DNA from: Marilutibacter aestuarii
Lineage (GTDB): Bacteria; Pseudomonadota; Gammaproteobacteria; Xanthomonadales; Xanthomonadaceae
Direction: 5' to 3'
NCBI RefSeq assembly: GCF_006546775.1
Contig: NZ_VICE01000093.1
Span: 1 to 45,809, forward strand
Length of the DNA: 45,809 bases
Shown: positions 23,721 through 31,611 of the stretch, piece after piece
Layout: each line of letters opens with the position of its first letter
How positions within the stretch are numbered: the first letter of the stretch is position 1
Made by a program: the position numbers and the translations under genes
Notes under the pieces: model-generated
Seen by the model: only the letters and a program-made list of their open reading frames with translations
What the model was told of the DNA's origin: nothing
The model's database searches: none

Positions 23721-23969
23721 TCAGCGGACCCGGAACAACGGTGCTGCCGGCTCCGGTGGCAGGTAGCTCGTCGCATGCCTGCGGCGACGGGGTGCCGCGC
23801 TGTTGGCGGGGGCGCGCATCAGCTCGTGCAGGTGCTCGATGCCGGCGAAAGCCTGCAGGCGGGCCGGCACCGCGGCCGCCAGCTGGTCGGCGTCCCAGTG
23901 CAGGTGGAAGGGGAAGGCCGGGTTCGCGTCGAACGGCCCATCGCGGCGGGGGTCGGGTCGGGTGTTCAT
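23721..23969 (-). CDS. Small protein of unknown function inside the ABC operon
   Basis: An 82-residue protein I do not recognise. It is soluble, with no signal peptide or membrane helix. A middle segment (DANPAFPFHLHWDADQLAAA) is aromatic and His-containing. A helical part (VPARLQAFAGIEHLHELMRA) follows, then an Arg/Pro-rich tail ending PLFRVR. It is likely real: a strong AGGAGAG ribosome-binding site overlaps the adaptor's stop codon, and the ATG lies 4 bases after that stop. The 92-base gap to the ATPase holds nothing I can name. It could be a cytoplasmic partner or a modified peptide substrate of the pump, but nothing shows which. Confidence 0.65.
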   Translation of the reverse strand: MNTRPDPRRDGPFDANPAFPFHLHWDADQLAAAVPARLQAFAGIEHLHELMRAPANSAAPRRRRHATSYLPPEPAAPLFRVR

Positions 23970-23973
23970 GGCG

Positions 23974-25266
23974 TTACTCTCCTGAGATGCGGATGCGTTC
24001 GGCATCGCCGAACTGGTCGGCGCCGGAGACCACGACGCGGTCGCCGGGTTGAAGGCCCTCGAGGATCTCGACGGCGTTGAGGCTGCTCACGCCCGTGCGG
24101 ACCGGGCGGCGGACGGCGGTGCTGCCCTCCATGACATAGGCGGTATGGCCACCGCCCTGGTCGACGAAGGGGCCGCGCGCGACCTGCAGCACGTCCTGGC
24201 GCGTGTCCAGGGTGATGCGGGCGGTCAGGCGCTGGTTCTGGCGCAGGCCGGGCGGCTGCTTGTCGCTGAAGCGCAGGCGGGCGGTGACCTCGCCGTTGAC
24301 GACTTCCGGCGACACCGCCGACACCTCGCCGGGGAAGGGCTGGCCGCTGCCGCTGGCCAGTTGCGCGGGCATGCCGATGGCGAGGTCGCGGGCGAAGCTC
24401 TCCGGCACGCGGATCTCGACCTCGAAGCGGGTCAGGTCGACCACGGTCAGGATCGGCGCGTCATCGGCGACGTTCGAGCGCTGGGCAACCTGGACCTGGC
24501 CGACCTGGCCATCGAAGGGCGCGCGCAGGGTGAGTGCGTCCACCTGGCGCTGCACTTCGGTGACCACCGCGCGCTGGCGGTCGGCCAGCAGGCGCTTGTT
24601 GCGCGTGTCCAGGCCGGCGCCCTGGCCCTGCAGGGCGTACTCGCGCCGGGCCTGGGCCAGCCCCAGTTCGGCCTTCTTCAGCTGGTCCTGGGCGCGGGCC
24701 ACGTCGACCTGCGCCACCGCCCCACCGGCGAAGGCGCGCTCGTTGCGTTCCAGGTCGCGCCGGGCGGCCGTCTGGTCGATCTCGGCCTGCTCGAGCGCCT
24801 TGCGCGCCTGCGACCGCGAGATCTGCGCATCCAGGCCCGCGCGACTCGCCTCGGCTTCGAAGCTGGCCAGCGAGGCCTGCTCCTGCGCCAGCAGGCTGCG
24901 CAGCTCCGGGCTGTCGATCTCGGCCAGCGGCTGTCCCTGCTTGACCACGTCGCCGGCAACCACCTTGAGGGACACCGTGCCCGCGGCGACGGCGTACAGG
25001 GTCGGGCTGTTGGCGGCGATCACGCGACCATCGGCACGGATGTCGCGGACCAGGTCGCCACGGGTGACCTCGGCGATCCGCAACCGCGAAGCATCCACCG
25101 AGCGGCCGCCGCCGACCCAGCCCGCCACCAGCCACCCGGCCAGCAGCACCAGCGCCGCGCCGACGCCGATGGCGATCAGCCGGGGGCGGCGTTGCCGGGC
25201 CGGGGAGGAAGAGACCTGGCGGTCCTGGCCGGAGGTGTCGCGGATGCTCATGCGGTTGCGGTCCAT
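23974..25266 (-). CDS. RND/HlyD-type periplasmic adaptor protein (MacA-like)
   Basis: A 430-residue inner-membrane-anchored adaptor. A positively charged N-terminus precedes one helix (about 30-52: RLIAIGVGAALVLLAGWLVA). Then come the first lipoyl half (AVAAGTVSLKVVAGDVVKQG), a long helical hairpin with Gln/Ala/Glu/Arg heptads (about 105-230), the second lipoyl half (LRAPFDGQVGQVQV), and beta-barrel and membrane-proximal domains. This is the MacA/AcrA layout that bridges an inner-membrane permease to a TolC-type channel. ATG 25266 is preferred, with AGGCG upstream and about 22 bases of leader from the predicted sigma-54 start. First gene of the block. Confidence 0.92.
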   Translation of the reverse strand: MDRNRMSIRDTSGQDRQVSSSPARQRRPRLIAIGVGAALVLLAGWLVAGWVGGGRSVDASRLRIAEVTRGDLVRDIRADGRVIAANSPTLYAVAAGTVSLKVVAGDVVKQGQPLAEIDSPELRSLLAQEQASLASFEAEASRAGLDAQISRSQARKALEQAEIDQTAARRDLERNERAFAGGAVAQVDVARAQDQLKKAELGLAQARREYALQGQGAGLDTRNKRLLADRQRAVVTEVQRQVDALTLRAPFDGQVGQVQVAQRSNVADDAPILTVVDLTRFEVEIRVPESFARDLAIGMPAQLASGSGQPFPGEVSAVSPEVVNGEVTARLRFSDKQPPGLRQNQRLTARITLDTRQDVLQVARGPFVDQGGGHTAYVMEGSTAVRRPVRTGVSSLNAVEILEGLQPGDRVVVSGADQFGDAERIRISGE

Positions 25267-25298
25267 TGGGGCGCCTGTTGCGCGTTACCCCTTGCCAC

Positions 25299-25313
25299 GC
25301 ATGAACCGTGCCA
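25299..25313 (-). promoter_or_regulatory. Sigma-54 (RpoN) promoter of the ABC operon
   Basis: The minus strand reads TGGCACG-GTTC-ATGC. The -24 box is perfect, the -12 box is ATGC for TTGC, and the invariant GG and GC are exactly 10 bases apart. It sits 33 bases before the adaptor ATG, and the operon itself encodes a sigma-54 activator. Confidence 0.75.
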
Positions 25314-25357
25314 ACAATAAGTGGCTGATTTTCCCGCCTTTTCGCGTACAGGAAATG

Positions 25358-25406
25358 TGTCCGGTCACTGTCCCGGGTGTCCGCCGGACGGTACATGCCC
25401 GTGTCC
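25358..25406 (-). promoter_or_regulatory. Cluster of TGTCC half-sites, candidate activator sites
   Basis: TGTCC occurs at 25358, 25369, 25378 and 25402 (plus strand), offsets 0, 11, 20 and 44, close to whole helical turns. The third lies in a perfect 5-1-5 palindrome, GTCCGCCGGAC (25379-25389). The cluster lies about 45-105 bases upstream of the sigma-54 promoter, where NtrC-type activators bind. It also overlaps the region where the glmS promoter should be. Confidence 0.5.
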
Positions 25407-25413
25407 GGCGCGC

Positions 25414-25419
25414 TAGACT
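25414..25419 (+). promoter_or_regulatory. Possible -10 box of glmS
   Basis: CGCTAGACTTG holds TAGACT 28 bases before the glmS ATG; the sequence 17 bases further up (GTACAT) is a poor -35 box. Weak call by position. Confidence 0.3.
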
Positions 25420-25446
25420 TGCCCCTCGCCGATGGAGTGAATCTGA

Positions 25447-27279
25447 ATGTGTGGAATCGTTGGTGCGATCGCCGATCGCGATGTCGTCCCCGTCCTTGTC
25501 GAAGGACTCAAGCGCCTTGAATACCGCGGTTACGACTCGGCGGGTATCGCGGTCTTCGATGGCAAGGACGTCCGCCGCGTCCGCAGGACCGGGCGCGTCT
25601 CCGAGATGGAGGCCGCCGCCGCGAGCGAGGGCCTGAGCGCGGGCCTGGGCATCGGCCATACCCGCTGGGCGACGCATGGCGGCGTGACCGAGGCCAACGC
25701 GCACCCGCATGTCAGCTTCAACGAGCTGGCGGTGGTCCACAACGGCATCATCGAGAACCACGATGCGCAGCGCGAGCGCCTGGTGGCGGCGGGCTACACC
25801 TTCGAGTCGCAGACCGACACGGAGGTCATCGCCCACCTCGTCCACTTCCACCAGAAGAAGGGCGCGAGCCTCCTGCAGGCCGTGCAGCGGGCGGCCAGCG
25901 AACTCGAGGGCGCCTACGCCATCGCCGTGGTCAGCAAGCACGAACCCGAGCGCCTGATCGCCGCGCGCATGGGATGCCCGCTGCTGGTCGGGCTCGGCCA
26001 GGGCGAGAACTTCGTCGCCAGCGACGTTTCGGCGATCATCCAGGCGACGCGCGAGGTGATCTTCCTGGAGGAAGGCGACACCGCCGAGGTCACCCGTGAA
26101 GCCGTGCGCGTGTTCGACGGCGAAGGCCACGAGGTGCAGCGCGAGGTCCATGTCTCGGACGTGTCGCTGGCCTCGCTGGAGCTGGGTCCCTACCGCCATT
26201 TCATGCAGAAGGAGATCCACGAGCAGCCGCGCGCGATCGCCGACACCATCGAAGCGGTGATCGACGAGGGCGGCTTCACCCCGGCGCTGTTCGGACCGGA
26301 CGCGCAGGACGTGCTGGCCGATGTCGAAGGCGTGCAGATCCTGGCTTGCGGGACCAGCTACTACGCGGGCCTGACCGCGCGTTACTGGATCGAGGCGATC
26401 GCCGGCCTGCCGTGCTCGGTGGAGATCGCCAGCGAGTACCGGTACCGCGCTGCGGTGGCGAACCCGAAGCACCTCGTCGTGACCATCTCGCAGTCGGGCG
26501 AAACCCTCGACACGATGGAGGCGCTCAAGTACGCGAAGTCACTGGGCCACGACAAGACGCTCTCGATCTGCAACGTGCCCGAAAGCGCGATCCCGCGCGC
26601 AAGCCGGCTGGTCTATTACACACGTGCCGGCGCCGAGATCGGCGTGGCCTCGACGAAGGCCTTCACCACCCAGCTGGTGGCCTTGTTCACCCTGACCGCG
26701 ACCCTCGCCAGGCTGCGCGGACGCCTGTCCGCCGAGGCCGAGGGCGACTACCTCGATGCCCTGCGCCAGTTGCCGGGCAGCGTCCAGCACGCACTCAACC
26801 TGGAGCCGCAGATCGTGGGCTGGTCGGAACGCTTCGCGCCCAAGCAGCATGCGCTCTTCCTCGGCCGGGGCGTGCATTACCCGATCGCGATGGAGGGGGC
26901 GCTCAAGCTCAAGGAGATCTCCTACATCCATGCCGAGGCGTACCCGGCCGGCGAACTCAAGCACGGCCCGCTGGCCCTGGTCGACGCCGAGATGCCGGTG
27001 GTCGTCATCGCGCCGAAGGACAGCCTGCTGGAGAAGGTGAAATCCAATATCCAGGAGGTGCGCGCGCGTGGCGGCGAAATGTTCGTCTTCGCCGACCTCG
27101 ACAGCCAGTTCGGCGAATCCGAGCAGGTGCATGTCATACGCACCCCGCGGCACGTCGGCGTGCTGTCGCCCATCGTCCACGCGATCCCGGTGCAGTTGCT
27201 GGCCTACCATGCGGCGCTCGCGCGCGGCACCGACGTCGACAAGCCGCGTAACCTCGCCAAGTCGGTGACGGTGGAATAG
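25447..27279 (+). CDS. glmS: Glutamine--fructose-6-phosphate aminotransferase (isomerising)
   Basis: A 610-residue enzyme making glucosamine-6-phosphate from fructose-6-phosphate and glutamine, the entry step to UDP-GlcNAc. The N-terminal class II amidotransferase has catalytic Cys2 ([11 protein letters not shown]), [10 protein letters not shown] and NGIIENH. Two SIS domains follow, with [17 protein letters not shown] and [10 protein letters not shown], and the C-terminus ends [10 protein letters not shown]. All parts are complete. The ribosome-binding site is GGAGTGA. No Gram-positive-type glmS ribozyme is expected or seen. glmU lies about 8 kb upstream, separated by the minus-strand ABC/regulator block. 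Confidence 0.98.
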   Translation: MCGIVGAIADRDVVPVLVEGLKRLEYRGYDSAGIAVFDGKDVRRVRRTGRVSEMEAAAASEGLSAGLGIGHTRWATHGGVTEANAHPHVSFNELAVVHNGIIENHDAQRERLVAAGYTFESQTDTEVIAHLVHFHQKKGASLLQAVQRAASELEGAYAIAVVSKHEPERLIAARMGCPLLVGLGQGENFVASDVSAIIQATREVIFLEEGDTAEVTREAVRVFDGEGHEVQREVHVSDVSLASLELGPYRHFMQKEIHEQPRAIADTIEAVIDEGGFTPALFGPDAQDVLADVEGVQILACGTSYYAGLTARYWIEAIAGLPCSVEIASEYRYRAAVANPKHLVVTISQSGETLDTMEALKYAKSLGHDKTLSICNVPESAIPRASRLVYYTRAGAEIGVASTKAFTTQLVALFTLTATLARLRGRLSAEAEGDYLDALRQLPGSVQHALNLEPQIVGWSERFAPKQHALFLGRGVHYPIAMEGALKLKEISYIHAEAYPAGELKHGPLALVDAEMPVVVIAPKDSLLEKVKSNIQEVRARGGEMFVFADLDSQFGESEQVHVIRTPRHVGVLSPIVHAIPVQLLAYHAALARGTDVDKPRNLAKSVTVE

Positions 27280-27585
27280 TCGGCCGCACGCGAGCGCTAT
27301 CGATGCACCGCCCAGGAAGCCCGGCCCCGCGCCGGGCTTTCGCTTTCCTGGCCGATGCCCCTGACAGGTCTGTCGCGCAGCCGGGAGAGGTGTCGTAAGG
27401 CTGTCTTGATTCCTGCACGAACCCTTAACAATCGGAGCGCTACGGTTCCTGAGAGGGCGGCAGCTGCGCCTTCTCTTTTCCTGCAATCTGACACCGGCCT
27501 GTCACAGGGGGGCGAGTCGTACTCGATGGCTGGGTTGTCTTCAGGCATACCGTTACCGACCGATGTATTTGGAGTGGAGTGGACC
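27280..27585 (+). other. Leader region between glmS and the sulfatase gene
   Basis: These 306 bases hold the glmS terminator and then about 245 bases of noticeably less GC-rich sequence with no gene. I see no convincing -35/-10 pair. A GGAGTGGAGTGG ribosome-binding site ends it. The open frame that runs through it into the sulfatase reads as unlikely protein. Confidence 0.6.
27317..27340 (+). terminator. Rho-independent terminator after glmS
   Basis: AAGCCCGGC, loop CCCGC, GCCGGGCTT, then TTCGCTTTCC. The stem has 9 bp and lies 37 bases past the glmS stop. Confidence 0.85.
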
Positions 27586-29136
27586 ATGGCCAAGACGAAA
27601 GACACCAAGGGCAAGACCGAGAAGGGCAGCAAGAGCGGCAAGAAGAAGCCGAACGTACTCGTCATGTGGGGCGACGACATCGGCCAGGCGAACCTGAGTT
27701 GTTACACGAAGGGCCTGATGGGCTACAGGACGCCCAACATCGATCGCGTGGCGAAGGAAGGGATGATCTTCACGGACGCCTATGCCGAGCAGAGCTGCAC
27801 GGCAGGGCGCGCGTCCTTCATCACCGGGCAGTGCGGCTTGCGCACCGGACTGACCAAGGTGGGCCTGCCGGGCGCCGATCTCGGTCTGAAGGCCGAGGAC
27901 ATCACCATTGCCGAGGCACTCAAGCCCCTGGGTTATCGCACCGGCCAGTTCGGCAAGAACCACCTCGGCGACCGCGACGAACACCTGCCGACCATGCATG
28001 GGTTCGACGAGTTCTTCGGCAACCTCTACCACCTCAACGCGGAGGAAGAGCCGGAGGAAGAGGACTATCCGAACGCCAAGGACTTCCCCGACTTCAAGAA
28101 GAAGTATGGGCCCCGTGGCGTACTGCACTGCTGGGCGGACGGCAAGGGCGGACAGAAGATCGAGAATACCGGCCCGTTGACCAAGGAGCGGATGCAGTCC
28201 TGCGACGAAGAGTTCCTCGCGGCCGCCAAGAAATTCATCAAGGCCGCGCACGACGCCGGCGAGCCGTTCTTCGTGTGGTTCAACACCACGCACATGCACG
28301 CCTGGACCCACGTGCACCCCGACTGGAAAGGCAAGTCCGGCCGCTGGCAGTCCGAATACCACGACACGATGATGTACCACGACTGGTGCATCGGGCAGCT
28401 GCTCGACTACCTTGACGAGCTGGGCATCACCGACGACACCTTCGTCCAGTACAGCACCGACAACGGCCCGCACATGAACACCTGGCCGGACGCCGGCATG
28501 ACGCCCTTCCGCTCCGAGAAGAACACCAGCTGGGAAGGCGCGTATCGCGTGCCCTGCATGGTGCGCTACCCGGGGGTGATCGAGGCGGGGTCGGAGTCCA
28601 ATGGCATCATCAGCCACCAGGACTGGTTCCCCACCATCCTCGCCCTGGCTGGCGAGCCTGACATCAAGTCCAAGTTGAAGAAGGGCCTCAAGATCGGCAA
28701 GAAGACGTTCAAGGTGCACCTGGACGGCCACAACCTGTTGCCCTATCTGTCCGGTGAAGTGGACGAGAGCCCGCGCAAGGCGTTCCTCTATTTCACCGAC
28801 GACGGCGACGTCGCCGCGCTGCGCTACGACAACTGGAAGATGCTGTTCATGGAGCAGCGCCAGGAAACCACGCTGAAGATCTGGCAGGAACCGTTCGTGG
28901 TCCTGCGCACGCCCTACATCTTCAACCTGCGGATGGATCCCTACGAGCGCGGCCAGCAGACATCCAACACTTATTACGACTGGATGTTCCGGCGCATCTT
29001 CCTGCTCGTGCCGGCCCAGGCTGCGGTCGCGGAGTTCCTCGAGACTTTCAAGGAGTTCCCGCCGCGGCAGAAGGCGGCCAGCTTCAGCCTTGACCAGGTC
29101 ATGGCGAAGATGGAGGAAGCCTCGAGCGGAGGTTGA
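27586..29136 (+). CDS. Type I arylsulfatase without a signal peptide
   Basis: A 516-residue member of the formylglycine sulfatases, which hydrolyse sulfate esters. The maturation motif is CTAGR with Cys71 as the formylglycine precursor. Metal and active-site residues are visible: Asp30/Asp31 (MWGDDIG), Lys124/His126 (GKNHLGD), His236 (TTHMH), Asp292/Asn293 (STDNGPH) and Lys312 (EKNTSWEGAYRVP). The first 21 residues are Lys/Gly/Thr-rich with no hydrophobic segment, so the protein should stay in the cytoplasm, unlike many sulfatases. The ATG at 27586 has a GGAG site. A formylglycine-generating enzyme is encoded 1.4 kb downstream on the other strand. The substrate is unknown. The slightly less GC-rich leader hints at later acquisition. 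Confidence 0.92.
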   Translation: MAKTKDTKGKTEKGSKSGKKKPNVLVMWGDDIGQANLSCYTKGLMGYRTPNIDRVAKEGMIFTDAYAEQSCTAGRASFITGQCGLRTGLTKVGLPGADLGLKAEDITIAEALKPLGYRTGQFGKNHLGDRDEHLPTMHGFDEFFGNLYHLNAEEEPEEEDYPNAKDFPDFKKKYGPRGVLHCWADGKGGQKIENTGPLTKERMQSCDEEFLAAAKKFIKAAHDAGEPFFVWFNTTHMHAWTHVHPDWKGKSGRWQSEYHDTMMYHDWCIGQLLDYLDELGITDDTFVQYSTDNGPHMNTWPDAGMTPFRSEKNTSWEGAYRVPCMVRYPGVIEAGSESNGIISHQDWFPTILALAGEPDIKSKLKKGLKIGKKTFKVHLDGHNLLPYLSGEVDESPRKAFLYFTDDGDVAALRYDNWKMLFMEQRQETTLKIWQEPFVVLRTPYIFNLRMDPYERGQQTSNTYYDWMFRRIFLLVPAQAAVAEFLETFKEFPPRQKAASFSLDQVMAKMEEASSGG

Positions 29137-29158
29137 CCCCCTCTGTTCGCGAACGATT

Positions 29159-29189
29159 TCCAGCATCGCGGTGCGACCGCGATGCTGGA
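29159..29189 (+). terminator. 14-bp hairpin after the sulfatase gene
   Basis: TCCAGCATCGCGGT-GCG- and its exact complement, then GTTTCCC. Very stable, but the T-tract is short. It also buries the ATG at 29182, arguing against that start for the next gene. Confidence 0.65.
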
Positions 29190-29223
29190 GTTTCCCGATG
29201 ATATGCCAACGAGAGGGGATGCC

Positions 29224-29649
29224 TTGAACGCCGACCTCGATACCCCGGAAGTTGAGGACCGCAGCACGCAACTGTCGGAGAAGCGCACGACGCTATCGCT
29301 CGAGCGCAGCTTCCTGTCGTTCGAACGCACGCTGATGTCGTGGCTGCGGACATCCTTGTCCCTGATCAGTTTCGGCTTCACCCTCGCCAAGTTCTTCCAG
29401 TACCTGGCCGAGCATAGGGGCGAGCCGGTCACGGGGGCATTCCACCAGACCTGGGCCTCCGACACGGTGGGGCTGGTCATGATCACCATCGGCACGGTCG
29501 CGCTGACCATGGCGGTTTTCCAGCACTGGCGCCGGGTGAATGTGCTTCGCGAAATGGGCCTGGTCGCGCAGTGGAACCTGGCGTTCTGGGTGTGCGGCAT
29601 GGTCGCTATCCTGGGCGTGTTCGCGTTCGTCAGCTTGATATTGAGCTAG
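29224..29649 (+). CDS. DUF202 (YidH-type) membrane protein
   Basis: About 141 residues with the DUF202 signature ERTLMSWLRTSLSLISFGFT, followed by two more hydrophobic segments (TVGLVMITIGTVALTMAVFQ and FWVCGMVAILGVFAFVSLIL), so three helices in all. The function of the family is unknown. Start choice: TTG at 29224 lies behind a strong AGAGGGGA site, while ATG 29203 has none and ATG 29182 lies inside a hairpin stem. It is on the same strand as the sulfatase, 87 bases behind it, and is followed by 0.9 kb of repeats. Confidence 0.85.
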   Translation: MNADLDTPEVEDRSTQLSEKRTTLSLERSFLSFERTLMSWLRTSLSLISFGFTLAKFFQYLAEHRGEPVTGAFHQTWASDTVGLVMITIGTVALTMAVFQHWRRVNVLREMGLVAQWNLAFWVCGMVAILGVFAFVSLILS

Positions 29650-29667
29650 CCGGCGCGCGCCTGCCTT

Positions 29668-29793
29668 CGCAGGGTGCAACAAGCAAAGCGCATCGCACCG
29701 AAAGACGCCGGGAGCGAAGCGGGCGCTCGCCATGACTGCGATCCAACACGACTTTCCTGCAATGGGTTCTGCTTCGCGCAACCGATTCTACGG
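29668..29793. repeat. Degenerate REP-like pair
   Basis: Left unit GCAGGGTGC...GCACC (29668-29699). The right unit, AATGGGTTCTGCTTCGCGCAACC and TCTACGG (29761-29793), is a decayed form of the right unit in the copies at 30331 and 41330. Confidence 0.6.
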
Positions 29794-29811
29794 TGCTGCG
29801 CCACCACCCTT

Positions 29812-29896
29812 CGTCATCCCAGCGCGCTGCGCTGGGCCGGGGGAGAACTGCCGAGCCTTGCCAAAGGCTGGACCCCAGCGTTCGCTGGGATGACGG
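29812..29896. repeat. Inverted pair of CCCAGCG/CGCTGGG repeats
   Basis: CGTCATCCCAGCG near the left end and CGCTGGGATGACGG at the right end are inverted copies, each forming its own small hairpin. A single unit of the same repeat (CCAGCGTTCGCTGGGATGACGG) occurs at 41293-41314. Confidence 0.65.
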
Positions 29897-29950
29897 CTCA
29901 TGGGGGCTGCCCGCCGGGGGGCTGCGGTGTCTCCGTGGCAACTGTGTTCG

Positions 29951-30085
29951 TCAGATGGCGATTGTGGTGTCTTTGAAGGCATCGCGCAGGCGGGCATTGA
30001 GGATGGCCAGCAGTTCTTACATGACGGCCACGATAGCGGCTTTGGCCGGCTTTCCGCGGGCCCGCAGACCCTGCCAGGCCTCGTA
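29951..30085 (-). pseudogene. IS110-family transposase, 3' remnant with in-frame stop
   Basis: On the minus strand the codons read YEAWQGLRARGKPAKAAIVA, VM, stop, then ELLAILNARLRDAF up to a final stop at 29951. This matches the usual C-terminal end of IS110/IS116 transposases (RGKPxKxALVAVMRKLLxxLNAxLR). Only about 45 codons are left, a stop replaces a codon at 30017-30019, and the upstream part was cut off where the REP-bearing repeat begins. It cannot make a working enzyme. The family call comes from the motif alone. Confidence 0.7.
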
Positions 30086-30329
30086 CGGTGGGTAGAGCCG
30101 AAGGCGAAACCCACCGTCGCGAAGCTGCACGCACGCCGCGCGATGGGTCTTCCTTCGCGCTACCCATCCTACGAGATGCATGGCGACTCTCGCGGGCGTC
30201 CGTGTCGCACGAGCGAGGTGAGCACGTCCCGGGGGCGTGCCTTCCCACCATTCACCCCTCACGAATCCCCTATCACGAATCACGAATCACGCCCGCCACG
30301 ACAGCGAAGGCGTCCACGCGCTTCAGTCC
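30081..30329. repeat. Tandem duplication, copy A (249 bp)
   Basis: Nearly identical to 30330-30586. It contains a REP pair (30082-30173), a middle part (GAGATGCATGGCGACTCTCG and on) and CACGAATCAC repeats, and ends in CTTCAGTCC. That ending repeats the last bases of the FGE gene, which lie at the end of copy B, so the duplicated unit includes the gene's stop. Confidence 0.85.
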
Positions 30330-30586
30330 TCGTAGGGTGGGTAGAGCCGAAGGCGAAACCCACCGTCGCGAAGCGGCACGAACGCCGCGCGATGGGTTTT
30401 GCTTCGCGCTACCCATCCTACGAGATGCATGGCGACTCTCGCGGGCGTCCGTGTCGCGCGAGCGAAATGAGCACGTCCCGGGGGCGTGCCCTCCCACCAT
30501 TCACCTCTCACGAATCCCCTGTCACGAATCACGAATCACGAATCACGCCCGACACGACCGCGAAGAGGTCACCGGCTCTTCAGTCC
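30330..30586. repeat. Tandem duplication, copy B (257 bp)
   Basis: Same unit as copy A plus one extra 8-base CGAATCAC step. The REP pair is at 30331-30422: GTAG-GGTGGGT...ACCCACC and, inverted, GATGGGT...ACCCATC-CTAC. The right end runs into the stop codon of the FGE gene. Confidence 0.85.
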
Positions 30587-31527
30587 GCGACGCAGCGGAA
30601 CCCCAGGTGACAAGTCGAGGTGTCGACCGGCTGGGCCATGCGCGCGGCCGGCCGGTAGCGGCGGCAGTAGTTCGGCGCGCACAGGTGCGAGCCGCCCTTC
30701 ATGACCCGGCGCGGGATCCTGATCGCGGGGTTGCGCGGGTCGGCGCTGGCCTCGGCGGTGCCGCCACGCGGGTTGCTCAGGGTGCAGCACGCGTGCTGAG
30801 GGATCGCGCCATGCTCCTGGTACCAGTCGCTGGTCCATTCCCAGACGTTGCCGGCCATGTCGAACAGGCCGTGGCCGTTGGCCGGGTAGGAGCCCACCGG
30901 CGCGGTCCACAGGTGGCCGTCTTCCTCCAGGTTCTGCCACGGGAACTCGCCCTGCCAGGTGTTGGCCATGTGCTTTCCGTCGGGCACCAGGTCGCCGTCC
31001 CAGCAGTACTCCGCGCCGTCGCGGCCGCCGCGTGCGGCGAACTCCCACTCCGCCTCGGTCGGCAGTCGCTTGCCGCGCCACGTGGCGTAGGCCAGGGCGT
31101 CCTCGTAGGCGACGTGCACCACCGGATGGTCGCCCATGCCCTCGATCGAGCTGTCGGGTCCGCGCGGATGGCGCCAGTCCGCGCCGGCGATGTAGTGCCA
31201 CCAGTTGAAATGGTTGCGCAGGTCGACCGGGCCGGTCGTGGGCACGAACACCACCGATGCGGGCGCGAGCATCGCCGGGTCGGCGCCCGGGTAGTCGGCG
31301 GGGTCGGCCGGCTTCTCGGCCTGGGTCACGTGGCCGGTGGCCTCGACGAACCGGGCGAATTCGTCGTTGGTCACGCAATGGCGGTCGATCCAGAAGCCGT
31401 CGACGGCGACCTTGTGGGCCGGTGCCTCTTCGGGATAGTGATGGTCCGAGCCCATCAGGAAGCTGCCCCCCTCGATCCGGGCCATGCCTTCGCGGAGATC
31501 GTCGCCAGCGTTCGAATCCAGTCCCAT
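30580..31527 (-). CDS. Formylglycine-generating enzyme (sulfatase-modifying factor)
   Basis: A 315-residue enzyme that oxidises the sulfatase-motif cysteine to formylglycine, using oxygen and copper. The FGE fold is complete: IEGGSFLMGSD (18-28), RLPTEAEWEFAARGG (154-168), LFDMAGNVWEWTSDWY (221-236), MKGGSHLC (276-283) and LGFRC (308-312). The two catalytic cysteines are Cys283 and Cys288 (HLCAPNYCRRYRPAAR), aligned with the CxxxxC pair of human SUMF1. EgtB/PvdO relatives lack this pair, so this should be a true FGE. No signal peptide, matching a cytosolic sulfatase. ATG 31527 is chosen over TTG 31533. It converges on the sulfatase and DUF202 genes across the repeat region. Confidence 0.93.
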   Translation of the reverse strand: MGLDSNAGDDLREGMARIEGGSFLMGSDHHYPEEAPAHKVAVDGFWIDRHCVTNDEFARFVEATGHVTQAEKPADPADYPGADPAMLAPASVVFVPTTGPVDLRNHFNWWHYIAGADWRHPRGPDSSIEGMGDHPVVHVAYEDALAYATWRGKRLPTEAEWEFAARGGRDGAEYCWDGDLVPDGKHMANTWQGEFPWQNLEEDGHLWTAPVGSYPANGHGLFDMAGNVWEWTSDWYQEHGAIPQHACCTLSNPRGGTAEASADPRNPAIRIPRRVMKGGSHLCAPNYCRRYRPAARMAQPVDTSTCHLGFRCVAD

Positions 31528-31611
31528 TCGCAATGCGTCCCTGTGGTGTCCCCTACACGGTAAAGCGTGACGGCGTGGGCCGCCACCAGTTCAATTCGAC
31601 ACGGCCGGGCC

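Larger units (their letters stand above)
29650..30579. repeat. Noncoding repeat-rich region (repeat sink)
   Basis: 930 bases without an intact gene. In order: a degenerate REP-like pair (29668-29793), an inverted pair of the CATCCCAGCG type (29812-29896), an IS110 transposase remnant (29951-30085) and two tandem copies of a 249-257-bp unit (30081-30586), each with a REP pair and CGAATCAC repeats. Frames through it only read repeat sequence. Confidence 0.85.

Noticed and set aside
27355-27585. N-terminal extension of the sulfatase by 77 codons
   Set aside because: The extension reads as low-complexity, unlikely protein, lies right after the glmS terminator, and a good ribosome-binding site marks ATG 27586.
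29182-29223. ATG starts at 29182 and 29203 for the DUF202 protein
   Set aside because: The first is inside a 14-bp hairpin stem and the second lacks a ribosome-binding site, while TTG 29224 has a strong one.
30081-30586. CRISPR-like repetition
   Set aside because: Only two long tandem copies with no short repeat-spacer pattern and no cas genes; it is a tandem duplication.
30580-31527. EgtB or PvdO-type enzyme instead of FGE
   Set aside because: Both FGE catalytic cysteines (283 and 288) and the NYCRRYRPAAR region are present, and a sulfatase with a cysteine motif is close by.
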